Assembly (NCBI RefSeq): GCF_042684365.1
Contig: NZ_JBHULI010000024.1
Coordinates: 868,001-932,000 of the forward strand
Direction: 5' to 3'
Length of the DNA: 64,000 nucleotides
Source: Gracilimonas halophila
GTDB taxonomy: Bacteria; Bacteroidota; Rhodothermia; Balneolales; Balneolaceae
Shown here piece after piece: positions 60,110-64,000 of the stretch. The notes under the pieces are model-generated. The model did no database searches and was not told where the DNA came from. It was given only the letters and a program-made list of their open reading frames with translations. Each line of letters begins with the position of its first letter. Within the stretch, counting starts at the first letter, position 1. Position numbers and translations under genes: made by a program.

Positions 60110-61036
60110 ATGACCTCATATATAGAACATATCCCGGTTTTACTACAAGAATCTGTGGAAGCTCTCATCACAGACAAAGAGGGATTCTATGTGGACGGCA
60201 CCCTTGGCGGCGGCGGACATTCTAAAGAAATTTTAAAACACCTTGGTGAAAACGGACGGCTATACGGCATCGACCAGGATGATGAAGCGCTTGAAGCTGC
60301 ATCAGCAAATATAGGCGATGACCCCCGTTTTATCCCCATAAAAGGCAATTTTGGCTATCTGACCACTCTTCTACCTCCCCAAACCCACGGTCAGATAGCC
60401 GGAATCCTTTTAGATCTTGGCGTTTCAACCCATCAGATAAAAGAACCGGAACGCGGATTTAGCTTTCAGGAAGACGGTCCGCTTGATATGCGCATGGGAA
60501 ATCTATCCGGCGTATCGGCTTACCAGGTAGTGAATGAGTATGACTATGAAAAGTTGCGCGACATCATCTTCCATTATGGAGAAGAAAAGCAGAGCCGAAA
60601 AATTGCTCGTGAAATCATTGAAGCCCGGCCTATTGAAACTACAGGAGAACTTAGAGATGTGGTTTCTTCGGTGGTAAATAAACGTTTTGAAGTGAAATCG
60701 CTCGCTCGTGTTTTCCAGGGCATCCGCATTGAAGTGAATCGTGAACTGGAGATGCTGGAAAATGTAATGGAGCATTCGCTGGAGGTTTTGAAACCCGGCG
60801 GACGGATAGTAGCGATATCCTATCACTCCCTTGAAGACCGGATCGCAAAAAGATTCTTTAAAGCCGGCAACTTCAAAGGAAAAATAGAAAAAGATTTTTA
60901 CGGTAACCCGATATCCCCCATCAAGCCTGTAAACAAGCAGGTTATTACCCCCACAAAAGAAGAGGTTTCCGTAAACCCGGCCTCCCGAAGCGCTAAACTT
61001 CGGGTCGCTGAAAAAGTTGAAGGAGGCGAATCATGA
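60110..61036 (+). CDS. rsmH: 16S rRNA m4C1402 methyltransferase RsmH (MraW)
   Basis: RsmH N4-methylates C1402 in the decoding centre of 16S rRNA. The frame opens at 60083 inside mraZ, but the ATG at 60110 begins the conserved N-terminus (MTSYIEHIPVLLQESVEAL) one base after the mraZ stop, giving 308 residues. SAM motif DGTLGGGGHSKEIL, GILLDLGVSTHQI, RGFSFQEDGPLDMRM and GRIVAISYHSLEDRI are all present. It overlaps the ftsL start by 4 bases. Confidence 0.95.
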   Translation: MTSYIEHIPVLLQESVEALITDKEGFYVDGTLGGGGHSKEILKHLGENGRLYGIDQDDEALEAASANIGDDPRFIPIKGNFGYLTTLLPPQTHGQIAGILLDLGVSTHQIKEPERGFSFQEDGPLDMRMGNLSGVSAYQVVNEYDYEKLRDIIFHYGEEKQSRKIAREIIEARPIETTGELRDVVSSVVNKRFEVKSLARVFQGIRIEVNRELEMLENVMEHSLEVLKPGGRIVAISYHSLEDRIAKRFFKAGNFKGKIEKDFYGNPISPIKPVNKQVITPTKEEVSVNPASRSAKLRVAEKVEGGES

Positions 61037-61434
61037 TGGTGCAATCCCCACTTAAGAAGCACGACATCCGCCCTAACCTTCGCAAGATGCCATTGCCTGA
61101 TCAAAAATCCTCATCAGGAAAACAGGCAAAACATACCGCAAAGTCAGCAGCTAAAGTCGGACTGCCAAAGATAAAGCCCTGGAAGGTGATCCTCGGCAGT
61201 GTCATTATTGGCATTTTCGGCCTGTTCTACCTCACTCACGTATTCTCAACCCAGCGTTTACTTGAAGAAGTTCAAACACTGGAGGCGGAGTACAACCGGG
61301 CAAGAGCTCAGTATGATGAGCTCAAACTTCGTTACGACCGAATGGTCGGCCCGGCTGAAATATACCGTAAAGCCGAAGAACAAGGCTTCATAAACGGCGG
61401 CCCCGCAGATAAAGTCATCATCATAAAGGAGTAG
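61033..61434 (+). CDS. ftsL: FtsL-like cell division protein
   Basis: The 133-residue bitopic membrane protein has a basic, lysine-rich cytoplasmic N-terminus (about 48 residues), one membrane helix (KVILGSVIIGIFGLFYLTHVF) and a periplasmic coiled coil (LLEEVQTLEAEYNRARAQYDELKLRYDRM). It ends GPAEIYRKAEEQGF, the usual FtsL C-terminal pattern. With FtsB/FtsQ it would activate the FtsWI synthase. Identification rests on topology and position between rsmH and ftsI, because FtsL is poorly conserved. Confidence 0.85.
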   Translation: MMVQSPLKKHDIRPNLRKMPLPDQKSSSGKQAKHTAKSAAKVGLPKIKPWKVILGSVIIGIFGLFYLTHVFSTQRLLEEVQTLEAEYNRARAQYDELKLRYDRMVGPAEIYRKAEEQGFINGGPADKVIIIKE

Positions 61435-61438
61435 CACG

Positions 61439-63610
61439 ATGGATGAACGCACTGCCATATTAAGCCGAATGTTTATCGTTTTAGGGTTGATATTGCTCAT
61501 CCCTACAGCGCTGGGGTTTCAGCTTATCCGCATTAACTATTTTGAAGGTGATGAACTCCGTAAGCTATGGAGTCAGCAAGCCATTGATCAGATCCCCATC
61601 CCTGCACAGCGTGGCAATATTTATGATGCCAATGGCACGCTACTCGTAACAAATGCAGTAGATTACAAGCTTGCCTTCGACCCTAAAGTACAGGTGAATG
61701 GGAAAATCGGAGTCCCACAAGAACAGGTAGCTCAGCTAACAAAAAAGCTCTCTTCATTAACAGGAAGAAATACGGATGAGTATCAGAGAAAAATCAGATC
61801 GGCTCCGCCTCATTCAAGATATATTGTGCTTGAGAGAAATCTATCGGTATTGGCCAAAGACGAGATCAACGCATTAAATATTAAAGGAGTCATTCTTGAA
61901 GAGAACTATCGTCGAAAATATACTTTTGGGTCTTTAGCAGCACATACCCTTGGTTTCGTAAATCATGAAACCAATGGCCGTATAGGCCTCGAAGCTCATT
62001 ATAATGACGAATTAAAAGGAGAGGATGGACTCCGCCAGGTACGGCGTGATCCGTTCAATAGAGTTTTTGAGTATGTAGGAGCTCCCAAGAAACTTCCACA
62101 AAATGGATATTCGCTGCACACTACCATTGATGCCTATCTACAGGCTATTTTAGAAGACGAATTGAGATCAGGTGTTGAGCAGCATCTTGCCCGTTATGGA
62201 ACCGGTATCATCATGGATCCCAAAACGGGAGCTATTAAAGCGATGGCGAATTACCCTACTTATGATCCTAATTTCCCGGGCAGTGATGATGAAGAGAACC
62301 GTAGGAATTTTGCTATTTCAGATATGATAGAGCCCGGTTCAACTTTTAAACTTGTTACAGCCATTGCTGCTGTTGAGCAAGGCGTTGTTGAGTTTGATGA
62401 GGTATTTGAGACCCCGGACAATGGTGAAATTGTGATCCATGACTTAATACTCAGGGATCATGACCCTTTGGGAGATCTGAACTTCCAGGAAGTCATTCAG
62501 AAGTCTTCCAACGTAGCTACCGCTGAAATAGCGATGCGGATGAAGAAAGAGACTTTTTATCAATATGCGCGAAATATGGGTTTTGGATCAGAAACCAATG
62601 TAGATCTGATCGGGGAAGTTCCCGGCAGGCTAGCAAAACCGTACGAATGGAGTTTGGTTACTCTTCCCTGGATGTCACATGGTTATGAGATACAGACCAC
62701 CCCTCTTCAAATTGCACAGGCTTATGCTGCTTTCGCCAATAATGGGATGATGATGAGGCCTTATTTAGTAGATCGAATTGAAGATAAGAACGGTGCTGTA
62801 GTAAAAAAGCATGAACCTGTTGAGATTCGGCGAATTGCCAAAAAATCTACCTTAGACAAGCTTCTTCCAGTTTTTGAAAGTGTAGTTGCCGATTCTGGTA
62901 CCGGAGACCTTTCGCAGGTAGATGGTTTAAGAATAGCCGGCAAAACAGGTACGGCCAAAAAAGTAGTAAACGGACGATACACTAATAATTATCGTGGCTC
63001 TTTTGTTGGTTTTTTCCCGGTGGAGGATCCTCAATATGTAGTCTTCATTTTATTAGACGAACCCAGAACAAGTGGTTATGGTGGCTATACTGCAGGACCG
63101 ATCTTTAAGAATATTGCCATGCGTATTGCTGGACTGGATGATGACATTCAGCGGAATATTGGATCAGATGAACTTCCGGCTCCACAACTTGTGAAAGCCC
63201 CTTTTGTTAAAGGACTAGAAAGAGATCAAGCTGAATATCTTCTGTCGAGCTTAAATGTGCCTTTCGATATTTCCGGCAAAACCGGTTATGTGATTGATCA
63301 AAATCCGGAGGCAGGAAGCCCATTGAACAAAGGGCAGAAAATTTCTCTTACTCTTTCGGAAACTTACGCGGAAGCTGACAGTGCAAGTATAAAAGAAGGA
63401 TATGCTGAAATTCCCGAATTGAAAGGAATGAATATGAGAAGTGCTATGGCACTTCTATCCGAATTGGAATTGAATTCCGAGATCATCGGGTCAGGAACTG
63501 TATTTGCTCAATATCCCAAAGCCGGTGAATTATTACGGAAAGGATATACGGTAACTCTCAGAGGTAAGGCAAAGTCTTTGGAAATTTTAACCCAAGTTAG
63601 TGATCGATAA
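61439..63610 (+). CDS. ftsI: Septal peptidoglycan transpeptidase FtsI (PBP3) with two PASTA domains
   Basis: The 723-residue class B penicillin-binding protein has an N-terminal membrane helix (residues 10-28) and a pedestal domain (AQRGNIYDANGTLLVTN). In the transpeptidase domain the active-site serine is in MIEPGSTFKLVTA (SxxK), SSN is in QKSSNVATAEIA and KTG in IAGKTGTAKK. Two C-terminal PASTA domains follow (about 582-640 and 655-715: VKGLERDQAEYLLSSLN; IPELKGMNMRSAMALLSEL). The PASTA tail gives it a SpoVD-like size. It lies 4 bases after ftsL and abuts murE. Confidence 0.96.
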   Translation: MDERTAILSRMFIVLGLILLIPTALGFQLIRINYFEGDELRKLWSQQAIDQIPIPAQRGNIYDANGTLLVTNAVDYKLAFDPKVQVNGKIGVPQEQVAQLTKKLSSLTGRNTDEYQRKIRSAPPHSRYIVLERNLSVLAKDEINALNIKGVILEENYRRKYTFGSLAAHTLGFVNHETNGRIGLEAHYNDELKGEDGLRQVRRDPFNRVFEYVGAPKKLPQNGYSLHTTIDAYLQAILEDELRSGVEQHLARYGTGIIMDPKTGAIKAMANYPTYDPNFPGSDDEENRRNFAISDMIEPGSTFKLVTAIAAVEQGVVEFDEVFETPDNGEIVIHDLILRDHDPLGDLNFQEVIQKSSNVATAEIAMRMKKETFYQYARNMGFGSETNVDLIGEVPGRLAKPYEWSLVTLPWMSHGYEIQTTPLQIAQAYAAFANNGMMMRPYLVDRIEDKNGAVVKKHEPVEIRRIAKKSTLDKLLPVFESVVADSGTGDLSQVDGLRIAGKTGTAKKVVNGRYTNNYRGSFVGFFPVEDPQYVVFILLDEPRTSGYGGYTAGPIFKNIAMRIAGLDDDIQRNIGSDELPAPQLVKAPFVKGLERDQAEYLLSSLNVPFDISGKTGYVIDQNPEAGSPLNKGQKISLTLSETYAEADSASIKEGYAEIPELKGMNMRSAMALLSELELNSEIIGSGTVFAQYPKAGELLRKGYTVTLRGKAKSLEILTQVSDR

Positions 63611-64000
63611 TTGACACTCCATAAACTCATAGAAATTTGTAATCCGCTTCACGTCACTAACAAAAATATTGACGCTAAGCTTACTACGTTCGCCATCGAT
63701 TCCAGGGAAGTACAGAATGGTTCTGTTTTTATCGCCATTAGGGGTACTCAGGTAGATGGCCACATGTTTTTAGAAGATGCCATTAACCGCGGTGCAAGAG
63801 TGATCATTTGTGAAGAATCATATTACACCGATGAAGATGTGTGTGTGATAGAAGTGGAAAACACTCAAAAATTAGCCGGACCTATTGCACAGGCTTTTGA
63901 AGACAACCCCGGTAAGCAATTGAAAGTAATCGGCATAACCGGTACAAATGGAAAAACAACAACGGCTACACTTGTGTATCAGGTGCTAAATGCTTGTGGT
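63611..64000 (+). CDS. murE: UDP-MurNAc-tripeptide synthetase MurE (3' end cut by window edge)
   Basis: I translated this from the TTG at 63611, immediately after the ftsI stop (TAATTG); 130 codons are open to the window end, and no ATG occurs until 63751. The N-terminal Mur domain is recognisable (TTFAIDSREVQNGSVFIAIRGTQVDGHMFLEDA), as is the ATP-binding P-loop GITGTNGKTTT. MurE adds the third amino acid, probably meso-diaminopimelate, to the peptidoglycan precursor; the residues that decide the amino acid lie beyond the window. Its place after ftsI is canonical. Confidence 0.93.
   Translation, partial: MTLHKLIEICNPLHVTNKNIDAKLTTFAIDSREVQNGSVFIAIRGTQVDGHMFLEDAINRGARVIICEESYYTDEDVCVIEVENTQKLAGPIAQAFEDNPGKQLKVIGITGTNGKTTTATLVYQVLNACG

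Noticed and set aside
1..64000. CRISPR arrays, rRNA operons, integrative elements or insertion sequences with terminal repeats
   Set aside because: Reading through the window I found no regularly spaced identical repeats, no rRNA sequence and no transposase other than the RAYT gene.

Overview
The window looks like a chromosome segment of a free-living aerobic member of the Bacteroidota/Balneolota group. Supporting traits are a SusC/SusD outer-membrane pair with FecR and an ECF sigma factor, 6-bladed beta-propeller lipoproteins, a GlmU-like nucleotidyltransferase, a PASTA-tailed FtsI in the division cluster, moderate-to-low GC and few strong Shine-Dalgarno sites. A Balneolaceae-like genus is my best guess; no 16S gene is present to settle it.

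Layout. 0-12 kb: the edge of a carotenoid hydroxylase gene (crtZ), a umuDC mutagenesis operon whose UmuD lacks its protease residues, an oxidoreductase/M20 amidohydrolase pair, a xNL-repeat adhesin-like protein, mnmD, engB-purF, a TPR histidine kinase and an OsmC protein. 11.9-12.45 kb: a tRNA-Gly gene followed by a broken GIY-YIG nuclease gene and a decayed second copy of the same tRNA. 12.5-18.6 kb: SF1 helicase, GntR regulator, TlpA-like protein, pdxJ and an NlpC/P60 lipoprotein.

18.6-34.6 kb is a polysaccharide/amino-sugar utilization locus read almost entirely leftwards: DASS symporter, large lyase-like lipoprotein, ROK kinase, sugar MFS permease, two exported PIG-L deacetylases, SusD, SusC with an STN domain, FecR, ECF sigma and NagB. 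A coherent model is uptake of oligosaccharide by SusCD, cleavage and de-N-acetylation in the periplasm, import and phosphorylation of the freed amino sugar, and deamination by NagB to fructose-6-phosphate. The neighbouring GlmU-like and GlmS genes run the opposite, biosynthetic direction. SusC-FecR-sigma form the substrate-sensing circuit.

38.0 kb is an AT-rich gap with three DnaA-box matches and a possible 24-residue membrane peptide. 38.4-47 kb holds housekeeping and stress genes: HPt, ElaA-like GNAT, holin-family membrane protein, NAD-IDH, a cry-DASH/DUF3253/DUF2256 overlapping trio, SDR, DUF6580, YceI, DUF4168, 3-methyladenine glycosylase and YihY. 47-55 kb: mutS, era and a SAM-I riboswitch-controlled metY-metX-hom methionine operon with a candidate REPIN between metY and metX. 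55-58.1 kb is an AT-rich accessory island with a secreted cysteine-containing peptide, a beta-propeller lipoprotein, a membrane-anchored redoxin-like protein and a RAYT transposase gene carrying two in-frame palindromes. 58.2-64 kb: a P1/DmpA peptidase and the start of the dcw cluster (mraZ-rsmH-ftsL-ftsI-murE), preceded by a clear MraZ operator.
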